64,000 bases of DNA. It comes from Streptomyces sp. NBC_01214 (lineage in GTDB: Bacteria > Actinomycetota > Actinomycetes > Streptomycetales > Streptomycetaceae). Location of the stretch: the NCBI RefSeq assembly GCF_026340975.1, contig NZ_JAPEOS010000002.1, forward strand, positions 2,105,001-2,169,000, in the 5' to 3' direction. This document shows positions 41,711 through 52,639 of the stretch, piece after piece. Numbering within the stretch: position 1 is the stretch's first letter; every line of letters begins with the position of its first letter. The notes below the pieces were generated by a model. The model ran no database searches and had not been told where the DNA came from. It saw nothing but the letters and a program-made list of their open reading frames with translations. Both the position numbers and the translations under genes were made by a program.

Positions 41711-42163
41711 TCATCTGCCCGGATGCCACCGGAACCAGTAGTCGGGCCCGTCGGCCCGGTAGCGGTCGCCGGCGTCGAACGCCAGCTCGCCGACCAGCCG
41801 CCGCGCGCCCTCCGCCGGCTGCCGGTGCGGGGCGAGCAGCTGGGTCAGCTCGTCGTAGCGGGCGTCGACGCGACCAAGGGCCGGATGACTCTCCGGACCG
41901 GCCTCCCCGGCTTCGCTGCGCCGGTTCCACCTGACGAAGATCGCCCACTGCTCGCGCTCCAGCACCACCGCGGCCTCGCTCGCCGGCCATACGAGGTAAT
42001 CGTCGGACTCGTCGGCGTGGTCGTCGTCATGGCCCTGGAAGTAGTGCGGCCTGCCGTCGACGTCGGCGAGGCCCGCGCGCGGTCCGTCGTGCCACTCGAA
42101 TTCGGCGTACGCGCGCCGGAATCCGCCCGCGATCAGCCGCTGCTCGTCCCAGGTCTCAGCCAT
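41711..42163 (-). CDS. Hypothetical protein (150 residues)
   Basis: An acidic cytoplasmic protein with many aromatic residues: RAYAEFEWHDGPRAGLADVD, PHYFQGHDDDHADESDDYLV, VVLEREQWAIFVRWNRR and a C-terminal GPDYWFRWHPG. It is full length, with ATG at 42163. No motif I can name; similar proteins are common in Streptomyces. The next gene on this strand starts about 400 bases upstream, so no operon is evident. Confidence 0.7.
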   Translation of the reverse strand: MAETWDEQRLIAGGFRRAYAEFEWHDGPRAGLADVDGRPHYFQGHDDDHADESDDYLVWPASEAAVVLEREQWAIFVRWNRRSEAGEAGPESHPALGRVDARYDELTQLLAPHRQPAEGARRLVGELAFDAGDRYRADGPDYWFRWHPGR

Positions 42164-42188
42164 GCCGGGCAGGCTACAGCGGCACCCC

Positions 42189-42557
42189 CTACCGCGGGTC
42201 CAGGGCCAGCTGGACCACCCGGCCCTCGCGCAGGACCAGCAGGTCCGGGGACTCGTGTTCGTAGTGGCGCAGGCGGCCGACCGGGCCCGGCGGGCGGACG
42301 TGGGGGGCCAGGAGCAGCAGGAGGTCCTCCAGGTCCGGGAGCTGTTCCTCGTGGACCTCCTGGCGGACGGTCAGTGCCCAGCCGCCGCGGTCGGTCGGGC
42401 CGAACTCGCCGACGAGCATGCCGCCGACGCGCCACGCCGGGCCCCGGGTCGAGAGCAGTCCCTCGCCCGTCAGGTGGCGCCGCACCTCCGCGAGCACGTC
42501 GTCGGGCGTGGTGTCGAGCAGGTCGAACGCCAGGTCCAGGGCGTAGAGATCAGCCAT
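42189..42557 (-). CDS. Hypothetical protein (122 residues)
   Basis: MADLYALDLAFDLLDTTPDD, then GEFGPTDRGGWALTVRQEVH and LLLLLAPHVRPPGPVGRLRH. An alpha-beta soluble protein with ATG at 42557 and TAG at 42189. It ends 25 bases before the start of the 150-residue gene, so the two may form one transcript. Function unknown. Confidence 0.7.
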   Translation of the reverse strand: MADLYALDLAFDLLDTTPDDVLAEVRRHLTGEGLLSTRGPAWRVGGMLVGEFGPTDRGGWALTVRQEVHEEQLPDLEDLLLLLAPHVRPPGPVGRLRHYEHESPDLLVLREGRVVQLALDPR

Positions 42558-42689
42558 GCCACCGATGCTACGGGCCCGGGGTCGCAGGCCCGGAAACGGG
42601 TCGCCCGGCATGATCGGCTCCGGTACGGTGTGCCCGCACCCGTGCGAGCCGCCGACGTCTCCACCCCCGATGAGCCGTGGAGACCTCCG

Positions 42690-43646
42690 TTGACCGTGAT
42701 CTCGCCCGCCCTCGAAGCCGCCCCGCGCCGGGCCCGGTTCGCCGATCTGCCCGTGCTGGCCGTCGCCGTCGTCTGGGGCGGGAGCTACCTCGCGGCCAAG
42801 GGCGTCACCACCACCCACACCGTCGTCGCCGTGCTCGTGCTCCGGTTCGCGCTCGTGCTGCCCGTGCTCGTCGTCGCCGGGTGGGCGCGGCTGCGCGCCC
42901 TGAGCTCCGTCCAGCTGCGCGGCGCCGGGCTGCTGGGCCTCGTACTCGGCGGGATCTTCCTCCTGGAGACCTACGGGGTCGTCCACACCTCCGCCACCAA
43001 CGCAGGGCTGATCATCAGCCTGACGATGATCTTCACTCCCCTCGCCGAAGCCGCGGTGAGGCGGCAGGCGCCCTCCGCCGGCTTCCTCGGGGCCGCCGCC
43101 GTCTCCGTCGCCGGGGTCGTGCTCCTCACCCAGGGCGCCGGCTTCACCGCCCCCAGCCTCGGGGACCTGCTCATCCTCGGCGCCGCCCTCGCCCGGACCC
43201 TGCACGTCCTGCTCATGGCCCGCATCGAGGCCGTCCAGGACGCCGACTCGCTGTCCCTGACCACCGTGCAGCTCGGCGCCGCCGTGCTCGTCTTCGCGCT
43301 GCTGGCCGCCGTGCCCGGGACCGGTGACAGCCCCTGGGCCGCCGCCGCGGACTTCGGGGCCGCCGAGTGGGCCGGGCTCGCCTTCCTCTCCGTCTTCTGC
43401 ACCCTCTTCGCCTTCTTCGTGCAGATGTGGGCCGTGCGCCGCACCTCGCCCTCCCGGGTCAGCCTGCTGCTGGGCACCGAACCCCTGTGGGCCGCCGTCG
43501 CCGGCATCGCCATCGGCGGGGAGGAGCCGGGGCTCCTCGGCTACGCGGGAGCCCTCCTGGTCCTCGTCGGCACCGCCTGGGGGCGGCGCGCCGTGACCTC
43601 TGCCCCGGCCGCCCCGTCCACCCCGACCACCCCGACCAGCCCCTGA
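42690..43646 (+). CDS. EamA/DMT family transporter
   Basis: A 318-residue membrane protein with ten hydrophobic segments in two EamA halves: FADLPVLAVAVVWGGSYLAA, GIFLLETYGVVHTSATNAGL and LGAALARTLHVLLM in the first half and just after; CTLFAFFVQMWAVRRTSPSR and LLLGTEPLWAAVAGIAIGGE in the second. DMT proteins export metabolites such as amino acids; the substrate is unknown. The start is placed at TTG 42690, with GGAG 7 bases before; a GTG two codons later is possible. The tail is a Pro/Thr-rich low-complexity segment. Confidence 0.88.
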   Translation: MTVISPALEAAPRRARFADLPVLAVAVVWGGSYLAAKGVTTTHTVVAVLVLRFALVLPVLVVAGWARLRALSSVQLRGAGLLGLVLGGIFLLETYGVVHTSATNAGLIISLTMIFTPLAEAAVRRQAPSAGFLGAAAVSVAGVVLLTQGAGFTAPSLGDLLILGAALARTLHVLLMARIEAVQDADSLSLTTVQLGAAVLVFALLAAVPGTGDSPWAAAADFGAAEWAGLAFLSVFCTLFAFFVQMWAVRRTSPSRVSLLLGTEPLWAAVAGIAIGGEEPGLLGYAGALLVLVGTAWGRRAVTSAPAAPSTPTTPTSP

Positions 43647-43709
43647 GCGTGTCCGAAAACCGCCGCAGCCGATGGTGATCACCGGCCGTACTGTGGGTCC
43701 GTGCCCCCC

Positions 43710-44723
43710 TTACAGAGCCGGCAGGTCCGGGAGTTCCTCCAGCCGTACCGGGCGCCGCTCACGGCGCGAGAGCGTGCAGGCCTCCGCGATCCGGAACGCC
43801 GCCAGCGCTTCCCGGCCGTCGCACGGGTTGGCACCCTCGCCCCGCACCAGCTGGACGAAGGCCGCGAGCTCGGCCTCGTAGGCCGGGGCGAAACGTTCCA
43901 GGAAGCCCGTCCACGGCTTGCTCGCCGGGGGCGGGCCGTGCGGTTCGGTCGAGGCGATCGGGGTCCTGTCGTCCAGCCCGACGGAGACCTGGTCCAGCTC
44001 CCCGGCCAGCTCCATCCGCACGTCGTACCCGGCGCCGTTGCACCGGGTCCCGGTGGCCGTGACCAGGGTCCCGTCGTCCAGCGTCAGCACGGCGGCCGCC
44101 GTGTCGATGTCGCCCGTCTCCCGGAACAGTGCCGGACCGGCGTCCGACCCGGCCGCGTACACCTCGACCACCTCGCGCCCGGTCACCCAGCGGACCATGT
44201 CGAAGTCGTGCACCAGGCAGTCCCGGTACAGCCCGCCGGAGGTCGCCAGGTACGCGGCCGCCGGTGGCGCCGGATCGGCCGTCGTCGTCCGGACGGTGTG
44301 CAGCCGCCCCAGGGCGCCCGAACGGACCAGCCCGCGCGCCGTGCCGTAGCCCGCGTCGAAGCGGCGCATGAAGCCCACTTGGAGCAGTCCGCCCGAGGCC
44401 GAGACCTCCCGCAGCGCGGCGAGGGTCCGGTTCAGGTCCGGGGCCAGCGGCTTCTCGCAGAACACCGGCAGCCCGCCCCGGACCGCCCGTACGACGAGGT
44501 CCGCGTGCGCCTCGGTGGCCGAAGCCACCACCACCGCGTCCACGCCCCAGGTGAAGACCTGCTCCACGGAGGGCGCGGCGGTGGCCCCGAGCCGGTCGGC
44601 GAGGCGCGCCGCCCGCGCGGGGTCGGCGTCCGCCAGCAGGAGCGAGCCGGCTTCCGGATGGCGGACCAGTGCCGCGGCGTGGAAGGACCCGATCCGGCCC
44701 GTTCCGATGAGCCCGATGCGCAT
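43710..44723 (-). CDS. Gfo/Idh/MocA family oxidoreductase (inositol dehydrogenase-like)
   Basis: A 337-residue NAD(P)-dependent sugar or polyol dehydrogenase: MRIGLIGTGRIGSFHAAALV, ASATEAHADLVVRAVRGGLP, the CEKPL motif with the catalytic Lys, and RDCLVHDFDMVRWVTG with the Asp and His of the inositol 2-dehydrogenase type. It is divergent from the sugar ABC-ROK operon, separated by a 290-base region, and so is a likely first catabolic enzyme for that operon's substrate. The start is the ATG at 44723. Confidence 0.9.
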   Translation of the reverse strand: MRIGLIGTGRIGSFHAAALVRHPEAGSLLLADADPARAARLADRLGATAAPSVEQVFTWGVDAVVVASATEAHADLVVRAVRGGLPVFCEKPLAPDLNRTLAALREVSASGGLLQVGFMRRFDAGYGTARGLVRSGALGRLHTVRTTTADPAPPAAAYLATSGGLYRDCLVHDFDMVRWVTGREVVEVYAAGSDAGPALFRETGDIDTAAAVLTLDDGTLVTATGTRCNGAGYDVRMELAGELDQVSVGLDDRTPIASTEPHGPPPASKPWTGFLERFAPAYEAELAAFVQLVRGEGANPCDGREALAAFRIAEACTLSRRERRPVRLEELPDLPAL

Positions 44724-45014
44724 GCACTCAACCTGACCCCGTCGGCGGAACCTGTCAATCCGCCCGCGCATGTCAACCTGCCCGTGCGTGCCCCGATGAC
44801 CCTTCATGGTCGACTGTGGCGGATACTGAACGGCTGGACCGGAATGGAGCCGGAATGACCGGATTGATGACCGGCTTGATGCCCGGCTCGGTGATCGGAC
44901 CGGTGATCGGACCGGTGATCGGACCGGCGGCCGGACCGGTGATCGGACCGGCGGCCGGACCGGCGGCCGGCTCGACGACGGACCGAATTGGTGACGAGGG
45001 AAGGGCGCGGCGAC
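44724..45014. other. Divergent region upstream of the sugar operon
   Basis: It holds the promoters of the dehydrogenase and the transporter operon, plus a 12-base tandem repeat array (44891-44974). A frame from 44856 would translate the repeats as VIGP and AAGP tetrapeptides, but this is not supported as a gene. Confidence 0.45.
44891..44974. repeat. Tandem 12-base repeat array (7 units)
   Basis: Seven 12-base units, GTGATCGGACCG (four copies) and GCGGCCGGACCG-like (three copies), run end to end, stopping 40 bases before the substrate-binding protein start. Each unit contains CGGACCG. Confidence 0.85.
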
Positions 45015-46025
45015 GTGGCTAGGGTTCGGACAGGGGTACGCGTCGTGGGCGCCGTGCTCGCGGTGGTACTGGGGGCCTCGCTCGCGGGCTGTAGCAGTAC
45101 GGGCGGCAAGCGCGCCGAGGAGCGCGCGAAGGCCGCCGCGGCGGGTCGGCCGGCCGTCTCCACCCCGCGCTGGACCTTCGCGATGATCACGCACGCGGGC
45201 GACGGCGACACCTTCTGGGACATCGTGCAGAAGGGCGCCAAGGAGGCCGCGGCGAAGGACAACATCAACTTCGTCTACGCCCACGACGACCAGGCTCAGC
45301 AGCAGGCGCAGTTCGTACAGAACGCCATCGACCAGAAGGTCGACGGGATCGTCGTCAGCCTGGCCAAGCCCGAGGCCCTCAAGGACGTCCTCGCCAAGGC
45401 CGTCAAGGCCGGCATCCCGGTGATCACGGTCAACTCCGGCTCCGCCCAGTCCGCCGCGTACGGGGCGCTGACCCACATCGGCCAGGACGAGGAGATCGCG
45501 GGCGAGGCCGTCGGTACCGAGCTGAACAAGCGCGGCCGCAAGAAGGCCGTCTGCGTCCTGCACGAGCAGGGCAACGTCGGCCACGAGCAGCGCTGCGCCG
45601 GTGCGAAGAAGACCTTCTCCGGGACGATGGAGAACCTGTACGTCGAGGGCACCAACATGCCCTCCGTCCAGGCGGCGATCCAGGCCCAGCTCCAGGCCGA
45701 CCCCTCCGTCGACGCCATCCTCACCCTCGGCGCACCCTTCGCGCCCACCGCGGTCAAGGCGAAGGAGGCGGCCGGCAGCAAGGCCGAGGTGGACACCTTC
45801 GACCTCAATGAATCGGTCGCCCGCGACCTGAAGTCCGGAGCCCTCGGCTTCGCCGTCGACCAGCAGCCCTACTTGCAGGGCTACGAGGCCATCGACCTGC
45901 TCTGGCTCTACCGCTACAACGCGAACGTCCTCGGCGGCGGCCGCCCCGTGCTCACCGGACCGCAGATCGTGACCGCCGACGAGGCGGGCAAGCTGGAGGA
46001 GTACATCAAGCGGGGCAGCCGATGA
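45015..46025 (+). CDS. Sugar ABC transporter substrate-binding lipoprotein
   Basis: A 336-residue periplasmic-binding-protein-like lipoprotein. The signal peptide VGAVLAVVLGASLAGC gives a lipobox Cys26. The mature part is a Peripla_BP_4 sugar binder: FAMITHAGDGDTFWDIVQKG, IVVSLAKPEALKDVLAKAVK, PVITVNSGSAQSAAYGALTH and AVDQQPYLQGYEAIDLLWL. The start is GTG at 45015, with AAGGG upstream; TTG 44988 and GTG 44991 are alternatives that would lengthen the n-region. It overlaps the permease gene (ATGA). Relatives bind ribose, fructose, inositol and similar sugars. Confidence 0.92.
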   Translation: MARVRTGVRVVGAVLAVVLGASLAGCSSTGGKRAEERAKAAAAGRPAVSTPRWTFAMITHAGDGDTFWDIVQKGAKEAAAKDNINFVYAHDDQAQQQAQFVQNAIDQKVDGIVVSLAKPEALKDVLAKAVKAGIPVITVNSGSAQSAAYGALTHIGQDEEIAGEAVGTELNKRGRKKAVCVLHEQGNVGHEQRCAGAKKTFSGTMENLYVEGTNMPSVQAAIQAQLQADPSVDAILTLGAPFAPTAVKAKEAAGSKAEVDTFDLNESVARDLKSGALGFAVDQQPYLQGYEAIDLLWLYRYNANVLGGGRPVLTGPQIVTADEAGKLEEYIKRGSR

Positions 46026-47061
46026 GCGCGGCCGCACCCGCCCAGGGGCGCGACGAACGGCTCGCCCCCACCTCCACCCTGCGCAAGCTGCTCGCCCGCC
46101 CCGAGCTGGGCTCGGTGGTCGGCGCCGTCGCCGTCTTCGTCTTCTTCTCCATCGCCGCCCCGACCTTCCTACAGGCCTCCAGCCTCAGCACGATCCTGTA
46201 CTCGGCCTCCACCATCGGGATCATGGCCGCCCCGGTGGCCCTGCTGATGATCGGCGGCGAGTTCGACCTCTCCGCGGGCGTCATGGTCACGACTTCGGCG
46301 CTGGTCAGCTCGATGTTCAGCTACCAGATGACCGCCAACGTCTGGGTCGGCGTCGGCGTGTCCCTGCTGGTCACCCTGGCCATCGGCTTCTTCAACGGGT
46401 TCATGCTGACCCGCACGAAGCTGCCCAGCTTCATCATCACGCTCGGCACCTTCCTGATGCTGACCGGCCTGAACCTCGGCTTCACCAAGCTGATCACCGG
46501 CACGGTCTCCACCAAGACCATCGCCGACATGGAGGGCTTCTCCTCCGCCCGCGCCCTCTTCGCCTCGCAGTGGACCATCGGCTCGGTCACCCTCAAGGTC
46601 ACCATCCTGTGGTGGTTCGCCATCGTCGCCGTCGCCACCTGGATCCTGCTGCGCACCCGCGCCGGCAACTGGATCTTCGCCGTGGGCGGCGGGGCCGACG
46701 CGGCCCGCGCCACCGGCGTGCCCGTCGTGAAGACCCGTATCGGCCTCTACATGGGCGTCGCCCTGTGCGCCTGGATCTCCGGGCAGCACATCCTCTTCTC
46801 GTTCGACGTGGTCCAGTCGGGCGAGGGCGTGGGCAACGAGTTCCTCTACATCATCGCGGCCGTCATTGGCGGCTGTCTGATGACCGGCGGCTACGGCTCC
46901 GCCATCGGCTCGGCGGTCGGCGCCTTCATCTTCGGCATGACCAGCAACGGCATCGTGTACGCCCAGTGGAATCCGGACTGGTTCAAGTTCTTCCTCGGCG
47001 CGATGCTCCTGCTGGCCACGCTGCTCAACGCATGGGTCCGCAAGCGGGCGGAGGCGACCAA

Positions 47062-47065
<4 letters not shown>
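46022..47065 (+). CDS. Sugar ABC transporter permease (RbsC/FrcC type)
   Basis: A 347-residue permease with nine or ten helices. The family block VALLMIGGEFDLSAGVMVTT near residue 80 and GNWIFAVGGGADAARATGVP with the following VKTRIGLYM loop are diagnostic. It forms the channel with the neighbouring lipoprotein and ATPase. It overlaps both neighbours by 4 bases. Confidence 0.93.
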
Positions 47066-48008
<943 letters not shown>

Positions 48009-48012
<4 letters not shown>

Positions 48013-49181
48013 GCACGTACCGGGACTTCACGCTCACCCACCGGGGGTCGGCGCGAGGCACCGTCCTGCGGACCATCGGGACCCGCGAGCGCCGGTCGCA
48101 CCTGACGGCCCCGCGCGTCCCCACGGTCGGCATCGACATCGGCGGCACCAAGGTGATGGCCGGCGTCGTCGACGCCGACGGGATCATCCTGGAGAAGATC
48201 CGCACGGAGACCCCGGACAAGTCCAAGAGCCCCAAGGTCGTCGAGGACACCATCGTCGAACTGGTGCTGGACCTCTCCGACCGGCACGACGTGCACGCGG
48301 TCGGCATCGGGGCGGCCGGCTGGGTCGATGCCGACCGCTCCCGCGTGCTGTTCGCACCCCACCTGGCCTGGCGCGACGAGCCCCTGCGCGACGCGCTCCA
48401 GTCCCGGCTCGCGGTCCCGGTCATGGTCGACAACGACGCCAACACCGCCGCCTGGGCGGAATGGCGCTTCGGCGCCGGACGCGGCGAGGACCACCTCGTC
48501 ATGATCACGCTCGGCACCGGGATCGGCGGGGCCATCCTCGAAGGCGGCCAGGTCAAGCGCGGCCGGTACGGGGTCGCGGGCGAATTCGGCCACATGCAGG
48601 TCGTCCCCGGCGGCCACCGCTGCCCCTGCGGCAACCGCGGCTGCTGGGAGCAGTACAGCTCCGGGAACGCCCTGGTCCGCGAGGCCCGCGAGCTGGCCGC
48701 CGCCGACTCGCCGGTCGCGCACAACATCATCGCCCGGGTCGGCGGCAACGTCCACGAGATCACCGGACCGCTGATCACCGAGCTGGCCCGCGAGGGCGAC
48801 GCCATGTGCGTCGAACTGCTCCAGGACATCGGCCAGTGGCTGGGCGTCGGCATCGCCAACCTCGCCGCCGCCCTCGACCCGTCCTGCTTCGTCATCGGCG
48901 GTGGGGTCAGCGCCGCCGACGACCTGCTGATCGGCCCCGCCCGGGACGCCTTCCGCCGCCACCTCACCGGCCGCGGCTACCGCCCCGAGGCCCGCATCGC
49001 CAAGGCCCAGCTCGGGCCCGAGGCGGGTATGGTCGGCGCCGCCGACCTCGCCCGGCTCGTCGCCCGCCGCTTCCGCCGCGCCACCCGCCGCCGGGTCGAG
49101 CGCTACGAGCGGTACGAGCGCTACGCCCAGCAGCTGGGCCGGCGCGAGCCCGCAGTCCCCGAGGACCAGGAAAAACAGTGA
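48009..49181 (+). CDS. ROK family sugar kinase
   Basis: A 390-residue kinase-type ROK protein with no N-terminal DNA-binding domain. It has VGIDIGGTKVMAGVVDADG for ATP, DNDANTAAWAEW with the catalytic Asp, ITLGTGIGGAIL, the EFGHM motif and the zinc cluster CPCGNRGCWEQY. It most likely phosphorylates glucose or the sugar brought in by the coupled transporter. An N-terminal extension of about 40 residues precedes the first strand, and a basic ARG/TYR-rich repeat (RYERYERYAQQ) ends the protein. It overlaps both neighbours by 4 bases. Confidence 0.92.
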
Positions 49182-49768
49182 CCCCGCCCACCCTGCCCCA
49201 CCAGGCCTCCGCCCCCGACGCCGAAGGCACCCCGACGCCCACCGTCGAGGACCGCAGGCACGTCGTCAAGCGCCGCTGGATCACCGCGATCATCATCCTG
49301 CTGCTGGTCGGCGTGCCCGCGGGCTACCTGGCGATCTCCACCCAGCAGAGCCGCGAGAGCGGCCGCGACAAGGCCGCCAAGGTCGGCGCGTCCAAGGTGC
49401 GCCCCGGCTGGCCCTCCAAGGTGCAGCGCAGCATCTACGAGGTCCCCGTCCCGGACAAGGCCTGGCGCGTCGGGTTCCTGGAGACCAACAACTGGCGCAC
49501 CAGCCGGCTGTACGTCCAGTTCGCGGTCACCCCGCCGGAACTGGACGGCTTCCTGTCCTCCCTCGGCATCGCCCGGGAGGACCTGACCCCCGGGGTCTCG
49601 GTCTCCGCGCACGACACCTCGATCGCCGGCTGGCACTGGAAGCCGGAGACCTCGTGGCTGGGCACCACCCTCGAACAGGACGACCCGCGGCCCACCCGGG
49701 ACGTCACCGTCGACCTCACCGATCCCAAGGTCTCCAAGGTGTACGTCGTCTCCTCCACCACCCCGTGA
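49178..49768 (+). CDS. Membrane-anchored protein of unknown function in sugar operon
   Basis: A 196-residue protein with one membrane helix (RRWITAIIILLLVGVPAGYL, residues about 30-50) and an exposed C-terminal domain of 140 residues (VGFLETNNWRTSRLYVQFAV, LDGFLSSLGIAREDLTPGVS, GWHWKPETSWLGTTLEQ). It overlaps the ROK gene by 4 bases (GTGA), so it is made with the transporter. I do not know the family. It might assist transport or be an envelope protein carried by the operon. Confidence 0.75.
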   Translation: MTPPTLPHQASAPDAEGTPTPTVEDRRHVVKRRWITAIIILLLVGVPAGYLAISTQQSRESGRDKAAKVGASKVRPGWPSKVQRSIYEVPVPDKAWRVGFLETNNWRTSRLYVQFAVTPPELDGFLSSLGIAREDLTPGVSVSAHDTSIAGWHWKPETSWLGTTLEQDDPRPTRDVTVDLTDPKVSKVYVVSSTTP

Positions 49769-49797
49769 CCCGCCCCGGTGCCCGCTAGCCTGGGATC

Positions 49798-50430
49798 ATG
49801 AAGCTCACCAAGCGGCTGCATTCCTGCGTCCAGTTGGAGAAGGACGGGCGCACGCTCGTCATCGACCCGGGCGCCTTCAGCGAACCGGACGCGGGACTGG
49901 GGGCGGACGCCCTGCTGGTCACGCACGAACACCCCGACCACTTCGAGGAGGGCCGGCTGCGGGCCGCCCTCGACGCCGATCCGGCGGTCCGGCTGTGGAC
50001 CCTGCGCAGCGTCGCCGAGAAGCTCGCCCCGGCCTATCCGGGCCGGGTGCACACCGTCGGCCACGGCGACGCCTTCACCGCGGCCGGGTTCGAGGTCCAG
50101 GTGCACGGGGAGCTGCACGCGGTGATCCACCCGGACATCCCGCGCGTCACGAACGTCGGCTTCCTCGTGGAGGGTTCCCTCTTCCACCCCGGGGACGCGC
50201 TGACCGTTCCCGGGGTCCCCGTGGACACGCTGATGGTCCCGGTGCACGCCCCCTGGAACAAGGTCTCCGAGGTGATCGACTACCTGCGCGAGGTCAAGCC
50301 CCGCCGGGCCCTCGACATCCACGACGCCTACCTCTCCGACCTCGCCCGGCCGATCTACGACGGCGCCCTGGGCGCCCTCGGGGGCACCGACCACGGGCGA
50401 CTCACCGCGGGGGACTCCGCCGAACTGTGA
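49798..50430 (+). CDS. MBL-fold metallo-hydrolase (UlaG-like)
   Basis: A 210-residue beta-lactamase-fold hydrolase: LVTHEHPDHFEEGRL is the HxHxDH-type metal motif, HGELHAVIHPDIPRVTNVGF follows, then LFHPGDALTVPG and a C-terminal DIHDAYLSD His. It fits the L-ascorbate-6-phosphate-lactonase-like group; the substrate is unknown. The ATG is at 49798. It precedes xthA by 30 bases and may be cotranscribed with it. Confidence 0.9.
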   Translation: MKLTKRLHSCVQLEKDGRTLVIDPGAFSEPDAGLGADALLVTHEHPDHFEEGRLRAALDADPAVRLWTLRSVAEKLAPAYPGRVHTVGHGDAFTAAGFEVQVHGELHAVIHPDIPRVTNVGFLVEGSLFHPGDALTVPGVPVDTLMVPVHAPWNKVSEVIDYLREVKPRRALDIHDAYLSDLARPIYDGALGALGGTDHGRLTAGDSAEL

Positions 50431-50460
50431 CTGTCGGTGCCGGGCGGTAGGTTGGCACGT

Positions 50461-51246
50461 ATGCGTATCGCCACCTACAACGTCAACTCCATCACCGCCC
50501 GGCTGCCGCGGCTGCTGGCCTGGCTGGAGAGCTCCGGCACGGACGTCCTGTGCATCCAGGAGACCAAGTGCTCGGCGGAGCAGTTCCCGCACGACGCGCT
50601 GCGCGAGCTGGGCTACGAGTCGGCGGTCAACGCCACCGGCCGCTGGAACGGCGTGGCCCTGCTCTCCAAGGTCGGCCTGGAGGACGTGGTCCTCGGGCTG
50701 CCCGGCGGGCCCGACTACGAGGGCCTCCAGGAGCCCCGCGCGATCTCCGCCACCTGCGGCGGGGTCCGGGTCTGGTCGGTGTACGTGCCCAACGGGCGCG
50801 AGGTCGAGCACGACCACTACGGCTACAAGCTGGACTGGTTCCGCGCCCTGACTGCGGCCGTAGCTGCCGACGCGGCAGGTCCGCGGCCGTTCGCGGTGCT
50901 CGGCGACTTCAACGTGGCCCCGACCGACGAGGACGTCTACGACCCGGCCGTCTTCGAGGGCCTCACCCATGTCACCCCCGCCGAGCGGGCCGCCCTGGAG
51001 GCGCTGCGCGCCGCAGGGCTCTCGGACGTGTTCCCCCGCGCGCTGAAGTACGACCGTCCGTACACCTTCTGGGACTACCGGATGCTCGCCTTCCCCAAGA
51101 ACAAGGGCATGCGCATCGACCTGGTCTACGGGAACGAGCCCTTCACCAAGGCCGTCACCGACTCCTACGTCGACCGCGAGGAGCGCAAGGGCAAGGGCGC
51201 GTCCGACCACGCTCCCGTCGTCGTGGACCTGGACCTCACCCGGTAG
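50461..51246 (+). CDS. xthA: Exodeoxyribonuclease III (AP endonuclease)
   Basis: A 261-residue Mg-dependent exonuclease III that nicks at abasic sites and chews 3' ends in base-excision repair. Family blocks are complete: RIATYNVNSITARLPRLLAW, CIQETKCS with metal Glu34, VYVPNGREVEHDHYGYKLDW, GDFNVAPTDEDVYDP, FWDYRMLAFPKNKGMRIDLV and the final SDHAPVVVDL. The ATG is at 50461. Confidence 0.96.
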   Translation: MRIATYNVNSITARLPRLLAWLESSGTDVLCIQETKCSAEQFPHDALRELGYESAVNATGRWNGVALLSKVGLEDVVLGLPGGPDYEGLQEPRAISATCGGVRVWSVYVPNGREVEHDHYGYKLDWFRALTAAVAADAAGPRPFAVLGDFNVAPTDEDVYDPAVFEGLTHVTPAERAALEALRAAGLSDVFPRALKYDRPYTFWDYRMLAFPKNKGMRIDLVYGNEPFTKAVTDSYVDREERKGKGASDHAPVVVDLDLTR

Positions 51247-51327
51247 CCGATGGCCGGTGCCATCCGGGCCGACGGATCCAGGCGCGCCCTGTGGTCAGCG
51301 GCGGATCCTGGTGCGACGCTGGGCGGT

Positions 51328-51768
51328 ATGAACATCCCTTTCCTGGGCAACTGGCTGAACCGAACCGAAACGGAACAGGGCACGGGAATCGCCGCCGCCC
51401 TCGCGGACGACCCCGAGGGTGTCGCCGAGTTGTTCTCGGAGTGCGAGATGCTGCGCGTCCAGGCGAGGGCTGCCGGGCTCGAACTCGACGAGAGCCAGGG
51501 CTCGTTGGAGTCCCTGGACCAGCTGATGCCGCGCTGGCGGCGGGACCCCGAGGCGGTGCCCTGGCTCGGCAACGACGCCGGCTTCTACCTCGGGACCGTG
51601 ATCATCCGGACCGTTCCGGGGGCCGAGTGGCGGGTGTGGCCCAACGGCCAGCCGGTGATCCGGTTGGCCTCGGGCCGGGAGCTGAACGTGATCGAGTCGG
51701 GCCTGTCCTGGGCGATGACCGGATCCCCCGAGCTCAGCCAGGCGTACGCCGAGGCCTCCGAGGGCTGA
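51328..51768 (+). CDS. Small conserved actinobacterial protein (DUF6278-like)
   Basis: A 146-residue acidic protein: MNIPFLGNWLNRTETEQGTG, then GVAELFSECEMLRVQARAAG, LPRWRRDPEAVPWLGNDAG-like segment and LSWAMTGSPELSQAYAEAS. I recall similar Streptomyces proteins under DUF6278 but cannot verify it. No catalytic motif seen. The start is the ATG at 51328; the open frame begins 26 codons earlier but that part is low-complexity. Confidence 0.7.
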   Translation: MNIPFLGNWLNRTETEQGTGIAAALADDPEGVAELFSECEMLRVQARAAGLELDESQGSLESLDQLMPRWRRDPEAVPWLGNDAGFYLGTVIIRTVPGAEWRVWPNGQPVIRLASGRELNVIESGLSWAMTGSPELSQAYAEASEG

Positions 51769-51892
51769 CGCCCCGGCGTGTCGCGGCCCCCCTCCCGTGC
51801 GAAGTGCCCTTCCGTAGCCGGATAGTTTGCGCTGGCCCCGGCACACCGGGGCGGGCACCGGGACCGACTCCGACACGTGGGCAGGGCAGCAG

Positions 51893-52636
<744 letters not shown>

Positions 52637-52639
52637 CGG

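Noticed and set aside
44856..45022. Small protein encoded by the 12-base repeats
   Set aside because: The translation is a simple VIGP/AAGP repeat with no convincing ribosome site, and it runs into the binding-protein gene out of frame.
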